64,000 nt of DNA from Catellatospora sichuanensis (GCF_007483665.1 NZ_VIQO01000023.1:245349-309348), one strand, 5' to 3'. Counted from the first letter of the stretch, positions 28,515 through 41,077 are shown. Numbers and translations are program-made. The notes: generated by a model not told the origin, from the sequence alone.

Positions 28515-30872
<2,358 letters not shown>

Positions 30873-30889
30873 CCTCGGGGGCGAACGGG

Positions 30890-30930
30890 AAGGGCGTCCC
30901 CGTCACCTGTACGGTGACGGGGACGCCCTT
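30890..30930. terminator. Bidirectional terminator between lon and csp
   Basis: AAGGGCGTCCCCGTCACC and GGTGACGGGGACGCCCTT form a perfect 18-bp stem around a TGTA-type loop, followed by TTT-like bases on the lon side. It sits between the convergent lon and cold-shock genes. Confidence 0.8.
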
Positions 30931-30941
30931 TGCTGCACTGA

Positions 30942-31145
30942 TCAGAGCGGGTGGACGTTGGCCGCCTGCGGGCCCTTCTGGCCCTGGGTGACCTCGAACT
31001 CGACCTGCTGGCCCTCCTGGAGCTCGCGGTATCCGCCACCGGAGATGGCGGAGTAGTGGACGAATACGTCCGCACCCCCGCCGTCCTGCTCGATGAAGCC
31101 GAAGCCCTTCTCAGCGTTGAACCACTTGACGGTGCCGGTTGCCAT
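30942..31145 (-). CDS. Cold-shock protein, CspA family
   Basis: 67 residues, a single cold-shock OB fold that binds single-stranded RNA/DNA. RNP1 (KGFGFIEQ) and RNP2 (VFVHYSAI) are intact, and the protein begins [17 protein letters not shown] like most actinomycete Csps. GAGAGGG precedes the ATG. It is monocistronic and convergent with lon. Confidence 0.95.
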   Translation of the reverse strand: MATGTVKWFNAEKGFGFIEQDGGGADVFVHYSAISGGGYRELQEGQQVEFEVTQGQKGPQAANVHPL

Positions 31146-31310
31146 GAATCCCTCTCACGGGGCCGTCGACTGCCCCGCACCGCACTGCGCGGTGCGGCCA
31201 TTGCCCCACAACCGCTGACCCTAGCGCGCCATGCACGGGAAGGATGACTTTTGCCGACGAACAGGGCGATTCTGCGACCGATCGAGCGCCGCATCGGGCA
31301 TGCTGGGCGA

Positions 31311-32000
31311 GTGACAGGTCGCGTTGATTACGCAATGCATGACCTAAAGGACAAAACACTTCCGGCGCACAGCGACGCGCTCGACCGGCTCTCGCTGACT
31401 CCGGTGCCCCTCGTGCCCGAGATCCGCCTGCACCTCGCGGTCGACGCGATCGTGTGGTGGGCCCGGATGGAAGCCGAGGCAGGACAGGCCATGCCCACCC
31501 CGTTCTGGGCGTCCGCCTGGGCCGGCGGCCAGGGCGTGGCACGGTATGTGCTCGACAATCCCGAGGTGGCGCGCGGACGCCGGGTGCTCGACCTCGCCGC
31601 GGGCTCCGGGCTGGTCGGGATCGCGGCCGGGCTGGCCGGCGCGGCCACGGTGACCGCCAACGACATCGACCCGTACGCCATTGCGGCCGTCGAGCTCAAC
31701 GCGCGGGCCAACGGGGTGACCGTGACAGGCCGACAGGGCGACCTGCTCGACGGCGACGGCGGCGACGCCGACCTGGTGCTGGCCGGCGACGTCTTCTACA
31801 GCGACGAGATGGCCGAGCGGGTGCTGCCGTTCCTGCGGCGGGCCGCCGACCGCGGCGCGTCGGTGTACGTCGGCGACCCGGGCCGGGACTACCTGCCCGC
31901 CAAGGAGCTGGTGCAGGTGGCGACCTACGACGCCGGCAGCGCGCTGACCTTCATCGACGCGCAGTTGAGCCGCATCAACGTGTTCCGGCTCGGCGGTTAG
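31311..32000 (+). CDS. Class I SAM-dependent methyltransferase (ETFB-KMT/Nnt1-like)
   Basis: About 229 residues. SAM-binding motif I is VLDLAAGSGLVGIAAG, then TANDIDPYAIAAVELN and DLVLAGDVFYSD. The tryptophan-rich lead (PTPFWASAWAGGQGVARYVL) is typical of the METTL20/nicotinamide-N-methylase-like group that modifies protein lysines. GTG 31311 lies six bases after a CATGCT hexamer, fitting a leaderless start; TTG 31251 and ATG 31335 are alternatives. Substrate unknown. Its stop overlaps by four bases the stop of the convergent ATPase gene. Confidence 0.8.
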   Translation: MTGRVDYAMHDLKDKTLPAHSDALDRLSLTPVPLVPEIRLHLAVDAIVWWARMEAEAGQAMPTPFWASAWAGGQGVARYVLDNPEVARGRRVLDLAAGSGLVGIAAGLAGAATVTANDIDPYAIAAVELNARANGVTVTGRQGDLLDGDGGDADLVLAGDVFYSDEMAERVLPFLRRAADRGASVYVGDPGRDYLPAKELVQVATYDAGSALTFIDAQLSRINVFRLGG

Positions 32001-32746
32001 GCGTCCGGTCCGGACAGCAGGTGGTGCAGGTAGAGCTGCGGCTCGGCGAGGAACGAGCGGGTCAGTGACACCGGCTCGGCCTCGTCGAAGCCGACCCGGG
32101 TGATCCCGCCCCCGCCGTCGAGCTGCAGGATGCACGCCCCGGGCACGGCCAGCAGGATCGGCGAGTGGGTCGCGATGACGAACTGCGAACCCTGCGCGGT
32201 CAGCTCCTGGATGCGCGCGATGACGGCCAGGCAGCCGTACACCGACAGCGCCGCCTCCGGCTCGTCGAGCAGGTACAGCCCCTGCGCTCCGAACCGGTGC
32301 GTGACCAGGTCCAGGAACGACTCGCCGTGCGAGCGCTCGTGCAGGCTGCGCCCGCCGTAGGAGCCCTGCACGGCCAGGCGCTCGATCTCGGTGGCGACGT
32401 TGTAGAACGACTCCGCCCGCAGAAAGAACCCGGTGCGCGGCTTGCGCAGCCCGCGTACCAGCGTCAGGTGCTCGCCGAGCACGGACTCGCTGGCCCGGGT
32501 GGCGAAGTCGAAGTTCTGCGAGCCGCCCTCCGGGTTGAACCCGGCCGCCACGGCGATCGCCTCGACCAGGGTCGACTTGCCCGTGCCGTTGTCGCCGACC
32601 AGGAACGTCACCTTCGGGTCCAGCTCCAGCCGTCCGGCCTTGCGCAGCCCCGCCACCACCGGCAGCGCGAACGGATACGCCGCCGGGTCCACCCCGTCCT
32701 CGTCGAGCTCCACCCAGCGCAGGAACCCGCCGCCCGCCTTCGCCAT
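31997..32746 (-). CDS. AAA_21-type ABC-like ATPase
   Basis: About 249 residues. Walker A is VGDNGTGKST, the signature-like motif HGESFLDLV, Walker B LYLLDEPEAALS and the H-loop IATHSPILL. This is the compact ABC-ATPase form found without membrane domains, often of unknown function or in defence or repair contexts. No partner gene is adjacent. The start at 32746 keeps MAKAGGGFLRWVELDEDG; the ribosome site is weak. Confidence 0.82.
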   Translation of the reverse strand: MAKAGGGFLRWVELDEDGVDPAAYPFALPVVAGLRKAGRLELDPKVTFLVGDNGTGKSTLVEAIAVAAGFNPEGGSQNFDFATRASESVLGEHLTLVRGLRKPRTGFFLRAESFYNVATEIERLAVQGSYGGRSLHERSHGESFLDLVTHRFGAQGLYLLDEPEAALSVYGCLAVIARIQELTAQGSQFVIATHSPILLAVPGACILQLDGGGGITRVGFDEAEPVSLTRSFLAEPQLYLHHLLSGPDA

Positions 32747-32817
32747 CCCCCGACCGTAACGCCGCCGGCCCCGCCGAACGGCCGCCGCGCCCGGCCCGGC
32801 TCCGGCATGCTGAGGGT

Positions 32818-33744
32818 GTGACCAGCAAGGGGGTCTGGCCTGCGTTGACGCTCGCGCAGTGGTCGGATACACGAGACACGCTGCACCTGTGGACCCAGGT
32901 GGTGGGCAAGGTGCGGCTGGCGCTGGAGCCGATGGTCAACCACTGGTGGCAGGTGCCGCTCTACGTCGACGTGCGCGGCTTCACCACGTCGCTGATGCCG
33001 TACGGCTCGGCCGGTCTGGAGATCACGTTCGACTTCCAGCGGCACGTGCTCGACCTGCACACCACCGGCGGTGAGAACCGCGAGGTGGAGCTGCGTCCGC
33101 GCAGCGTGGCCGACTTCCACGCGGCGGTGATCGAAGCCCTGGACTCCCTCGGCATGCCGGTCGACATCATGGCCCGGCCGGTGGAGCTGCCGGTGGCGAT
33201 CCCGTTCGCCGAGGACGACCAGCACTGCGCGTACGATCCGGCCGCCGCGCACCGGTTCTGGCTGGCGATGGTGCAGGCGCACCGGGTGTTCACCGCGTTC
33301 CGGGGCCGCTTCCAGGGCAAGGTGAGCCCGGTGCACCTGTTCTGGGGCGCACTGGACCTCACGGTGACCCGGTTCTCTGGCGAGGAGGCGCCGCCGCACC
33401 CGGGCGGGGTGCCCAACTGCCCCGACCGGGTCAGCCGGCTGGCCTACAGCCACGAGGTGAGCAGCTGCGGCTTCTGGCCGGGCGGCGGCGCCGAGGGCGC
33501 GTTCTACTCGTACGCCTACCCCGAGCCGCCCGGCTTCCAGGCCTGGCCGGTTCTGCCCGAGCAGGCCGTCTACGACATGGAACTGGGCGAGTTCCTGCTC
33601 CCGTACGAGGTGGTGCGCACCGCCGACGATCCGGACGCGACCCTGATGGCGTTCCTGCAGTGCACCTACGAGGCTGCCGCCGAGCTCGCCGCCTGGGACC
33701 GGCACGCGCTGGAGGTGTCATCCGCCGTCTACGCAAGATCCTGA
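32818..33744 (+). CDS. DUF5996 family protein
   Basis: 308 residues matching DUF5996: WPALTLAQWSDTRDTLHLWT, KVRLALEPMVNHWWQVPLYV, HLFWGALDLTVTRFSGEEAP and SHEVSSCGFWPGG. Soluble, rich in Trp and His; function not known. GTG 32818 follows CATGCT by six bases, as in other leaderless candidates here. It ends 24 bases before the ClC gene. Confidence 0.82.
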   Translation: MTSKGVWPALTLAQWSDTRDTLHLWTQVVGKVRLALEPMVNHWWQVPLYVDVRGFTTSLMPYGSAGLEITFDFQRHVLDLHTTGGENREVELRPRSVADFHAAVIEALDSLGMPVDIMARPVELPVAIPFAEDDQHCAYDPAAAHRFWLAMVQAHRVFTAFRGRFQGKVSPVHLFWGALDLTVTRFSGEEAPPHPGGVPNCPDRVSRLAYSHEVSSCGFWPGGGAEGAFYSYAYPEPPGFQAWPVLPEQAVYDMELGEFLLPYEVVRTADDPDATLMAFLQCTYEAAAELAAWDRHALEVSSAVYARS

Positions 33745-33768
33745 GGTGGAACCGCCTAGCGTGGTGAC

Positions 33769-35091
33769 ATGTCGGACTTGGCACAGCAGCAGGCAGCGGA
33801 CCGCGAGACCGCGCTCGTCCGGCAACCGGAGTACCTGCGTGTCCTGGGCATCGCCGGGCTGTTGGGCGTGCCGGTGTCGCTGGTGGCCTTCGGTTTCCTG
33901 GCCGTACTGCACGAGGCCGAGCACCGGCTCTGGCACGACCTCCCCCACGCGCTGACCGGTCGCGACCTGCCGCCCTGGTGGTGGCCGCTGCCGCTGCTGG
34001 CGCTCGCGGGCCTCGGTGTCGGCGCCGTGGCCCGCTGGGCTCCGGGCCACGGCGGGCACACCCCGGCCGACGGCATGGGCGGAGCACCGCCGCGCCCCAG
34101 CGAGCTGCCCTGGGTGCTGGTGGCGGCGCTGATCAGCCTGCCGCTGGGCGCGGTGCTCGGACCGGAGGCCCCGCTGATCGCCGGTGGCGGCGGGCTTGCG
34201 TTGCTGGCCGCGCACGTCTTCGGCGTCGAACCCGGCAGCCGCCCGGCGATGATCGTCAGCGGGGCGGGCGCGGCGGCCGCCATCGCCGCGATCTTCGGCA
34301 GCCCCGTCGTCGCCGCCGTGCTGCTGATCGAGATGGTGCAGCTCAGCGGCGCGGCGCTGTCGGCGGTGGTGATCCCCTGCCTGCTGGCGGCGGGCGTCGG
34401 CTCGATCGTGTTCACCGGCGTCGGCCTGTGGTCAGGCCTGCCCATCGGCTCGCTGAACCTGCCGATCCCCGCCGTGCCCGTCCGGCCCGACCTCGGCGAC
34501 CTGCTGTGGGCGCTGCCGCTGGCGGTCGTCGCGGCGATCGGCATCCGGCTCGTACGCGGACTCGCCAAGCACCTCGCCCCGCGGGTCACCGCGCGGCCGC
34601 TGGAACTGACCGTGCTCGCCGCGCTCGGGGTGGGCGCGTGCGCGGCCGCGTACGCCCTGATCACCGGGCGGTCCCCGGCGGAGGTCGCACTGTCGGGCCA
34701 GCAGACGCTCGCCGCGATGGCGGCCGACCCCACGGCCTGGCCGGAGACCGCGCTGCTGGCCCTGGTCCTGTTCAAGGGCCTGGGTTACGCGCTGTCGCTG
34801 GCCGCGCTGCGCGGCGGCCCGATCTTCCCCGCGGTGACCCTGGGCGGCGTACTCGGCGTGCTGGCCGGCCCGCTGCCGGGCTTCGGCGCGGTCCCGGCGA
34901 TGGCGGCCGGCATGGCCGCGGCCACGGTCGCCATGCTGCCGCTGCCCGTCAGCGCCGTGGTCCTCGTCGTTCTCCTACTGGGCCCGGCCGGCTTCAGCAT
35001 GACCCCGGTCGTCCTGATCGCCACCGTCGTCGCCTTCCTGACCGAACATCTCGTCGAACACGGCCTCGCCCGCCGCGCCCGCCAGCCCTGA
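33769..35091 (+). CDS. ClC-family chloride channel or H+/Cl- exchanger
   Basis: 440 residues with about ten hydrophobic segments. The ClC selectivity segment reads PLGAVLGPEAPLIAGGG, close to the GxExP signature; IFGSPVVAAVLLIEM and LRGGPIFPAVTLGG are the other ion-path segments. A channel or proton-coupled exchanger of the inner membrane. TAGCGT lies six bases before ATG 33769 with no ribosome site, so it may be leaderless. A family-B hairpin follows between it and the convergent M1 peptidase. Confidence 0.9.
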   Translation: MSDLAQQQAADRETALVRQPEYLRVLGIAGLLGVPVSLVAFGFLAVLHEAEHRLWHDLPHALTGRDLPPWWWPLPLLALAGLGVGAVARWAPGHGGHTPADGMGGAPPRPSELPWVLVAALISLPLGAVLGPEAPLIAGGGGLALLAAHVFGVEPGSRPAMIVSGAGAAAAIAAIFGSPVVAAVLLIEMVQLSGAALSAVVIPCLLAAGVGSIVFTGVGLWSGLPIGSLNLPIPAVPVRPDLGDLLWALPLAVVAAIGIRLVRGLAKHLAPRVTARPLELTVLAALGVGACAAAYALITGRSPAEVALSGQQTLAAMAADPTAWPETALLALVLFKGLGYALSLAALRGGPIFPAVTLGGVLGVLAGPLPGFGAVPAMAAGMAAATVAMLPLPVSAVVLVVLLLGPAGFSMTPVVLIATVVAFLTEHLVEHGLARRARQP

Positions 35092-35197
35092 CCGCACCCG
35101 CCGGCCCGGCCCGCCTCACCCCGCGGCCGCGCCGCGCCGGGCCGGGCCGTGCCGTGCCGTGCCGTGCCGCGCCGCCCGTCGCGAGCCGCACCAAGGT

Positions 35198-35266
35198 CAT
35201 CGGACTTGCCCGGCAGATGGGCGAATGCGTGCTCAAGATACGCACAGGTGCCGGGCAAGTCCGATG
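35198..35266. terminator. Hairpin family B, copy 2 (between convergent genes)
   Basis: CATCGGACTTGCCCGGCA (35198-35215) is the perfect complement of TGCCGGGCAAGTCCGATG (35249-35266). The loop shares CTCAAGATACGCAC with the copy at 28303. It sits between the convergent ClC and M1-peptidase genes. Confidence 0.7.
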
Positions 35267-35306
35267 GTCAAGCGCGCTGCGCTGCGCCGCGCGGCACGGC
35301 GGCGGG

Positions 35307-36764
35307 TTATTCGGGGCGGGTTCTGCCGTAGAGCCAGGGTTGGAAGAAGGCGTCGAGGGGGCGGGCGGCGATGCGCTCGGCGAGGGTGACGAACTCGGCG
35401 GTGCTGGCGTTGCCGTCGCGCTGCTCGGCGGTCCAGGTGCGCATGATGGTGAAGAACTTCTCGTCGCCGACGAGCTTGCGCAGCGCGTGCAGGGTCATCG
35501 CGCCGCGCTCGTAGACGCTGCTGGAGAAGATGCCGTCGCTGCCCGGGTCGGCGGTGGGCACCCGCCACATCCGGTCCTTGCGGTCGCGGTAGCGCCGGTC
35601 GTAGTGCTCCTGCACGGTACGGCCGCCCTGGTGCTCGTCCCACAGCCACTCGGCGTACGTCGCGAAGCCCTCGTTGAGCCACATGTCGCGCCAGTTCTGC
35701 ACCGAGACGCTGTCACCGAACCACTGGTGCGCCAGCTCGTGCGCCAGGATGATCGTGTCCGGCCCCTTCTCCCAGGTCTTGGGCAGGTAGATGGGGCGGG
35801 TCTGGTTCTCCAGCTCGTCGGAGACCCGGCTGTCGCCGACCACGATGCCGCCGTAGGCGTCGAACGGGTACGGCCCGAACAGGCTCTCCAGGAAGTCGGC
35901 GACCTCGGGGGTGCGCGCCAGGTTGCGGTCTGCCTCACCCGCCGGGACGCTCGTCGCCACCGCGTAGATCACCGGCTTGCCCCGGTGCTCGGTCTGCGTC
36001 ACCCGGTAGTCGCCGACGACCATGGTGGCCAGGTAGGAGGCCATCGGGGAGGTGACGTTCCAGCTCCAGGTGGTCCAGTCGCCGTCGGTCTTCTTGCCTT
36101 TGAGCACGCCGTTGCTCAGCCCGCTGAGCTTGTTGGGCACGGTCAGGTCGATGGTGTAGAGCGCCTTGTCCCGCGGATGGTCGTTGACCGGGAACCAGGC
36201 CGCCGCGGACTGGGGCTCGCCGACCGCGACGGCGCCGTCGCGCCCGACGAAGAAGCCGTTGTGGTCGGCGTCGCGCTCGCGGGTCTCGCCGGGCTTGCCG
36301 CCGTAGGTGATGACGGCGGTGAACGCCTGCCCCGAGTCGATGTGCTTCGTCGGCGTGATCACCAATTCGTCGCGGTCCCGCTTGACCTCGGCCGGATCCC
36401 CCTCGACCACGACGGAGCCCACGGTGAGGCCGATGAGGTCCAGGTGGAAGCGGTCCAGCGGCACGGTAGCCCGGGCCTTGACGGTGGCGGTGCCGTCGAG
36501 TTGCCCGGAGGCCGGGTCGAACTTCACCTTCAGCGCGTACGACGTGACGTCGTAGCCGCCGTTGCCGTAGTACGGAAAGTACGGGTCGCCGATCCCGGCC
36601 AGGTCGACCTCGGCCGGGGTGTCGCCCTCCAGACCGGGCTCGATGCCCATCGGCCCGGGCCGGGCGGGCGGCGGTGACCCCGTGCACCCGCCCAGCAGCA
36701 GTGCGCCCGCCAGCAGGGTGGCGCTCCAAATTCTGATATCACGCACTACTGGGACAATTCGCAT
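35307..36764 (-). CDS. M1-family metallopeptidase, lipoprotein
   Basis: About 485 residues. The signal ends in the lipobox LLAGALLLGGCTG, so it is predicted to be membrane-anchored and outside the cell. The N-terminal beta domain is followed by the exopeptidase signature DELENQT (in place of GAMEN), the zinc site HELAHQWFGDSV and the third ligand Glu in NEGFATYAEWL; a catalytic Tyr lies in SSSVYERGAM. The C-terminal ERAP-like domain is missing, giving the short M1 form seen in actinomycetes. ATG 36764 has no ribosome site; TACTGT six bases upstream suggests a leaderless mRNA. Confidence 0.9.
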   Translation of the reverse strand: MRIVPVVRDIRIWSATLLAGALLLGGCTGSPPPARPGPMGIEPGLEGDTPAEVDLAGIGDPYFPYYGNGGYDVTSYALKVKFDPASGQLDGTATVKARATVPLDRFHLDLIGLTVGSVVVEGDPAEVKRDRDELVITPTKHIDSGQAFTAVITYGGKPGETRERDADHNGFFVGRDGAVAVGEPQSAAAWFPVNDHPRDKALYTIDLTVPNKLSGLSNGVLKGKKTDGDWTTWSWNVTSPMASYLATMVVGDYRVTQTEHRGKPVIYAVATSVPAGEADRNLARTPEVADFLESLFGPYPFDAYGGIVVGDSRVSDELENQTRPIYLPKTWEKGPDTIILAHELAHQWFGDSVSVQNWRDMWLNEGFATYAEWLWDEHQGGRTVQEHYDRRYRDRKDRMWRVPTADPGSDGIFSSSVYERGAMTLHALRKLVGDEKFFTIMRTWTAEQRDGNASTAEFVTLAERIAARPLDAFFQPWLYGRTRPE

Positions 36765-36783
36765 GAAATCACAGTAGAGGCGG

Positions 36784-38484
36784 TCAGCCAAGATCGGGCG
36801 CAGCCAGCCGAACCTGCTCCGCCGACTCGTCGTCGGGCTCCTCCTGCGACTGCCGCTCGGCCTGCACGCGCGCCGTGTAGACCTCGATCTCCTGCTCGAT
36901 CTCCTTGTCGGACCAGCCCAGCACGCCACCCATCAGCCGGGCCACCGTGGGGGCCGCCTGCACGCCGCGCGACCAGGTCTCGATCGACGCCCGGGTGCGC
37001 CGGGCCAGCACGTCGTCGACGTGCAGCGCCCCCTCGTGCGACGCCGCGTAGGCCGCCTCCGCGCCCAGGTAGTCGTCGGCGCCGGGCAGCGGCTCGGCCA
37101 GTGACGGGTCGTCGGCGACCAGCCGCAGCAGCTCATGGATCATCGAGCCGTACCGGTTGAGCAGGTGCTCGATGCGCACCACGTGCAGCCCCGACTCCTG
37201 CGCCAGCAGGTGCCGCCGGTTCCACAGCACCTTGTAGCCCTCCGCCCCGGCGAGCGGGACCTCGTGCGTCATCGACTCCGGGACCCGCTGGTCCAGGCTG
37301 CGCACCGCCTCGTCCACCGCGTCCTTGCCCATCACCCGGTACGTCGTGTACTTGCCGCCGGCGATCACGACCAGCCCCGGCACCGGGTGCCCGACCAGGT
37401 GCTCACGGGACAGCTTGCTGGTCTCCTCCGACTCCCCCGCCAGCAGCGGGCGCAGTCCGGCGTAGACGCCCTCGACGTCGGCCATGGTCAGCTTCGTGAC
37501 CAGCACCGAGTTCACGTGCTCCAGGATGTACCTGATGTCGCGCGCGGTGGCCGCCGGGTGGGCCAGGTCCAGGTTCCAGTCGGTGTCGGTGGTGCCGACG
37601 ATCCAGTGCCGGCCCCACGGGATCACGAACAGCACGCTCTTCTCGGTGCGCAGGATCAGCCCGGTGCGCGACTGGATGCGGTCGCGCGGCACCACCAGGT
37701 GCACCCCCTTGGAGGCGCGCACGTGGAACTGCCCACGGGTGTCGGCCATCCGCTGCGTCTCGTCGGTCCATACGCCGGTCGCGTTGATCACCTGCTGGGC
37801 GCGGATGTCGTAAGTCTCGCCGCTGAGGATGTCCTCAACCGTCGCGCCGACCACCCGTTCGCCCTCGCGCAGGAACTCGGTGATCCGGGCCCGGTTGGCG
37901 ACCATCGCGCCGTAGGACGCAGCGGTGCGCACCACGGTCATGGTGTGCCGGGCGTCGTCGACCTGGCCGTCCCAGTACTGCACCGCGCCGACCAGTGAGG
38001 CCTTCTTCAGACACGGGGCCTCGCGCAACGCCCGCCGGTGGCTCAGGTGCCGGTGGTGCGGCACGCCGCGGCCGCTGCCGGTGCCCAGACCCATCGTGTC
38101 GTACAGCAGCACGCCCGAGCCGACGTACGGCCGCTCCCACACCCGGTGGGTGAGCGGGTAGAGGAACTTCACCGGCTTGACCAGGTGCGGGGCGAGCCGG
38201 GTCAGTAGCAGCGCCCGCTCTTTCAGCGCTTCGGCGACCAGCCCGAAGTCCAGCATCTCCAGGTAGCGCAGGCCGCCGTGGATCAGCTTGCTGGACCGGC
38301 TGGACGTGCCCGACGCCCAGTCCCGCGCCTCGACCAGCCCCGTCGTCAGGCCGCGGGTGACCGCGTCCAGCGCCGCACCGGCGCCGACCACGCCCCCACC
38401 GATCACCAGGATGTCCAGCTCACGAGCGGCCATGTCGGCCAGCGCCTGACGGCGCGACTCAGCGGAAAGCGCGACGACGTCCAT
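36784..38484 (-). CDS. glpD: Aerobic glycerol-3-phosphate dehydrogenase (FAD)
   Basis: 566 residues. Oxidises sn-glycerol 3-phosphate to dihydroxyacetone phosphate and passes electrons to quinone at the membrane. The FAD-binding start is ILVIGGGVVGAGAALDAVTR; GlpD motifs include GTSSRSSKLIHGGLRYLE, NATGVWTDE and GGKYTTYRVMG. Length and C-terminal DAO-C domain are normal. It is the last gene of glpFKD, ten bases after glpK. Confidence 0.96.
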   Translation of the reverse strand: MDVVALSAESRRQALADMAARELDILVIGGGVVGAGAALDAVTRGLTTGLVEARDWASGTSSRSSKLIHGGLRYLEMLDFGLVAEALKERALLLTRLAPHLVKPVKFLYPLTHRVWERPYVGSGVLLYDTMGLGTGSGRGVPHHRHLSHRRALREAPCLKKASLVGAVQYWDGQVDDARHTMTVVRTAASYGAMVANRARITEFLREGERVVGATVEDILSGETYDIRAQQVINATGVWTDETQRMADTRGQFHVRASKGVHLVVPRDRIQSRTGLILRTEKSVLFVIPWGRHWIVGTTDTDWNLDLAHPAATARDIRYILEHVNSVLVTKLTMADVEGVYAGLRPLLAGESEETSKLSREHLVGHPVPGLVVIAGGKYTTYRVMGKDAVDEAVRSLDQRVPESMTHEVPLAGAEGYKVLWNRRHLLAQESGLHVVRIEHLLNRYGSMIHELLRLVADDPSLAEPLPGADDYLGAEAAYAASHEGALHVDDVLARRTRASIETWSRGVQAAPTVARLMGGVLGWSDKEIEQEIEVYTARVQAERQSQEEPDDESAEQVRLAAPDLG

Positions 38485-38494
38485 CGTGGGCCCC

Positions 38495-40012
38495 TTACCC
38501 GACCTCGACCCAGTTCAGGGTCCGCTCGACGGCCTTCTTCCAGCCCTGGTAGCCCACTTCGCGCTGCTCGTCGGTCCAGGTCGGCTCCCAGCGCTGGTCC
38601 TCGTGCCACTGCTCGCGCAGCTGGTCGGTGTTCTGCCAGAAGCCCACCGCGAGCCCGGCCGCGTACGCCGCGCCCAGCGCCGTGGTCTCGGCGACCACCG
38701 GCTTGCTCACCGGCACGTTGAGGATGTCGGCCTGCAGCTGCATGCACAGCTTGTTCGCGGTGATGCCGCCGTCGACCTTCAGGAACTCCAGCCGCACGCC
38801 GGAGTCCTTCTCCATCGCCTCGACCACGTCGCGGGACTGGTAGCAGATCGCCTCCAGGGCCGCGCGGGCCAGGTGCGCGTTGGTGTTGAAGCGGGACAGG
38901 CCGACGATCACCCCGCGGGCGTCGGAGCGCCAGTACGGCGCGAACAGGCCGGAGAACGCGGGCACGAAATACATGCCGCCGTTGTCCTCGACCTGCCGGG
39001 CCAGCGACTCGCTCTGCGCCGCGCCGCTGATGATGCCGAGCTGGTCGCGCAGCCACTGGATGGCCGAGCCGGTCACCGCGATGGAGCCCTCCAGGGCGTA
39101 CACCGCGGGCTGGTCGCCGAACTTGTAGCAGACCGTGGTCAGCAGGCCCGACTTCGAGCGCACCAGCTCGGTGCCGGTGTTGAGCAGCATGAAGTTGCCG
39201 GTGCCGTAGGTGTTCTTCGCCTCGCCGGGCGCGAAGCACACCTGCCCCACCGTGGCCGCCTGCTGGTCGCCCAGCGACGCCGGCAGCGCGATCTCCCCGG
39301 CGAACGGGCCGTTGGCCCTGGTCTTGCCATACAGCGACGGGTCCGACGACGGCCGGATCTCCGGCAGCATCTCGCGCGGGATGTCGAAGAACGACAGCAG
39401 TTCGTCGTCCCAGTCCAGCGTCTCCAGGTTCATCAGCATGGTGCGGCTGGCGTTGGTCACGTCGGTGATGTGCACTCCGCCGTCGGCCCCGCCGGTGAGG
39501 TTCCACAGCGTCCACGTGTCGGTGTTGCCGAAGAGCGCGTTCCCGCTTCGCGCGGCCTCGCGTACGCCGTCGACGTTCTCCAGGATCCATTGGATCTTGC
39601 CGCCGGAGAAGTACGTCGCGGGCGGCAGCCCGGCCTTGCGCCGGATGGTGTCGCCGCGGCCGTCGCGGTCCAGCGCGGAGGCGATGCGGTCGGTGCGGGT
39701 GTCCTGCCACACGATGGCGTTGTAGTAGGGCCGCCCGGTCCGGCGGTCCCAGACCACGGTGGTCTCCCGCTGGTTGGTGATGCCGACCGCGGCCAGATCG
39801 GAGGCCTGCAGCTTGCGTTGCGCCAGCGCCGTGCGGATCACGGCGCTGGTCCGCTCCCAGATCTCCAGCGGGTTGTGCTCCACCCAGCCCGCCTGCGGCA
39901 GGTACTGCTTGTGCTCCAGCTGGTGCTTGCCGACCTCGTTGCCGCCCCGGTCGAAGATCATGAACCGTGTGCTCGTCGTCCCCTGATCGATCGCACCCAC
40001 GAAGTCAGCCAT
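38495..40012 (-). CDS. glpK: Glycerol kinase
   Basis: 505 residues, full length. Phosphorylates glycerol with ATP. FGGY motifs are intact: [54 protein letters not shown] and the C-terminal [16 protein letters not shown]. It is between glpF and glpD with short gaps of 37 and 10 bases, so the three are one operon. Confidence 0.97.
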   Translation of the reverse strand: MADFVGAIDQGTTSTRFMIFDRGGNEVGKHQLEHKQYLPQAGWVEHNPLEIWERTSAVIRTALAQRKLQASDLAAVGITNQRETTVVWDRRTGRPYYNAIVWQDTRTDRIASALDRDGRGDTIRRKAGLPPATYFSGGKIQWILENVDGVREAARSGNALFGNTDTWTLWNLTGGADGGVHITDVTNASRTMLMNLETLDWDDELLSFFDIPREMLPEIRPSSDPSLYGKTRANGPFAGEIALPASLGDQQAATVGQVCFAPGEAKNTYGTGNFMLLNTGTELVRSKSGLLTTVCYKFGDQPAVYALEGSIAVTGSAIQWLRDQLGIISGAAQSESLARQVEDNGGMYFVPAFSGLFAPYWRSDARGVIVGLSRFNTNAHLARAALEAICYQSRDVVEAMEKDSGVRLEFLKVDGGITANKLCMQLQADILNVPVSKPVVAETTALGAAYAAGLAVGFWQNTDQLREQWHEDQRWEPTWTDEQREVGYQGWKKAVERTLNWVEVG

Positions 40013-40049
40013 CTCGCGTCCTCTCCCTGAACGTCCTGGTCGGCTCTGC

Positions 40050-40916
40050 TCACGCGTTGTTCTCGGACGTGCCGGACTCCTTCACACCGACCGTGCCGAC
40101 CGGCGTGTCCGCCTCTTCCACCTGCTCAGCCGTCAGGTACCGGCCGATCAGGAGGTGGTACAGCCAGGCACCCAGCGGGCCGCCGATGAGCGGTCCGAGG
40201 ATCGGCACCCAGAAATAGAGATTCCCATACTGATCTCTGAAGGCGGACTCGTAACCGGTCAGATAAGACGCGAGCCGGGGCCCGAAGTCGCGGGCCGGGT
40301 TGATCGCGTAGCCGGCCGCGGTGCCCCAAGCCATGCCGATCGCGACCACCAGCAGGCCGATCATCAGCGGGGCCAGGTTGGCCAGCGGTGGCAGGTTGAG
40401 CAGGTCGGTCAGCGCCAGCACCATGAACAGCAGGATCGCCGTGCCGATGATCTGGTCGCGGAACGCGCCCCAGATGTCGATCGGCAGCGAGCCGTTGCCG
40501 GGCAGGGTGGAGAAGACACCCTGCGTCTTCATGGTCAGCCCGGGATCGACCGCGTGCAGCATCTCGGTGTAGTTCCAGCGGACGATCAACGCCGCCACGA
40601 ACGCGCCGAGCATCTGCGCGATGATGTAGGGCACGACCTTCGCCCAGGGGAATCCCTTGAAGATCGCCAGGGAGAAGGTCACCGCCGGGTTGATGTGCGC
40701 GCCGCTGATCCGCGCGGCCGTGTAGACGCCCAGCGTCACGCCCAGGCCCCAGGCCCAGGCGATACTGTCGTGGTCGCCGAGCCCACCCGCGACCACCTGT
40801 GCCACCACACCGACACCGAACAAAATCAGGATCATGGTGCCGGCGAACTCCGCGCTCAGCTCGCGCCACAGTCCTTTCCTGGCGACCGCCTTTTCTGCCG
40901 TCCCGGAACTTGCCAT
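40050..40916 (-). CDS. glpF: Glycerol uptake facilitator (aquaglyceroporin)
   Basis: About 288 residues with six membrane helices and both NPA-type half-helix motifs ([14 protein letters not shown] and [13 protein letters not shown]). The Asp after the second NPAR is the aquaglyceroporin hallmark. ATG 40916 is the preferred start ([15 protein letters not shown]). First gene of glpFKD; the 220 bases upstream carry a direct repeat that may be the operator. Confidence 0.94.
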   Translation of the reverse strand: MASSGTAEKAVARKGLWRELSAEFAGTMILILFGVGVVAQVVAGGLGDHDSIAWAWGLGVTLGVYTAARISGAHINPAVTFSLAIFKGFPWAKVVPYIIAQMLGAFVAALIVRWNYTEMLHAVDPGLTMKTQGVFSTLPGNGSLPIDIWGAFRDQIIGTAILLFMVLALTDLLNLPPLANLAPLMIGLLVVAIGMAWGTAAGYAINPARDFGPRLASYLTGYESAFRDQYGNLYFWVPILGPLIGGPLGAWLYHLLIGRYLTAEQVEEADTPVGTVGVKESGTSENNA

Positions 40917-41044
40917 GTCTGTCCGCCCCCCAGTGGTATCCGCGGGTAGGGGCGGCGAGGCCGTGCGGCGCGCGTACGTCGTGTGCCGTCGCGACAGGAG
41001 AACCGCCGCCGACCACCGAAAACGGTGATCCACTCGCGCTACGT

Positions 41045-41077
41045 GTCCAGCATAGAACGAATCGCGTCCAGCCTAGA
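41045..41077. promoter_or_regulatory. Two direct repeats upstream of glpF
   Basis: GTCCAGCATAGA (41045-41056) and GTCCAGCCTAGA (41066-41077) differ at one base and start 21 bases apart, two turns of the helix. They lie 130 bases upstream of glpF. This spacing fits a dimeric activator or repressor such as an IclR-type glycerol regulator, but no regulator gene is present in the window. Confidence 0.4.

Noticed and set aside
35140..35180. Tandem GCCGT/GCGCC microsatellite as a functional repeat
   Set aside because: Short, GC-only and imperfect; likely simple-sequence drift between convergent genes.
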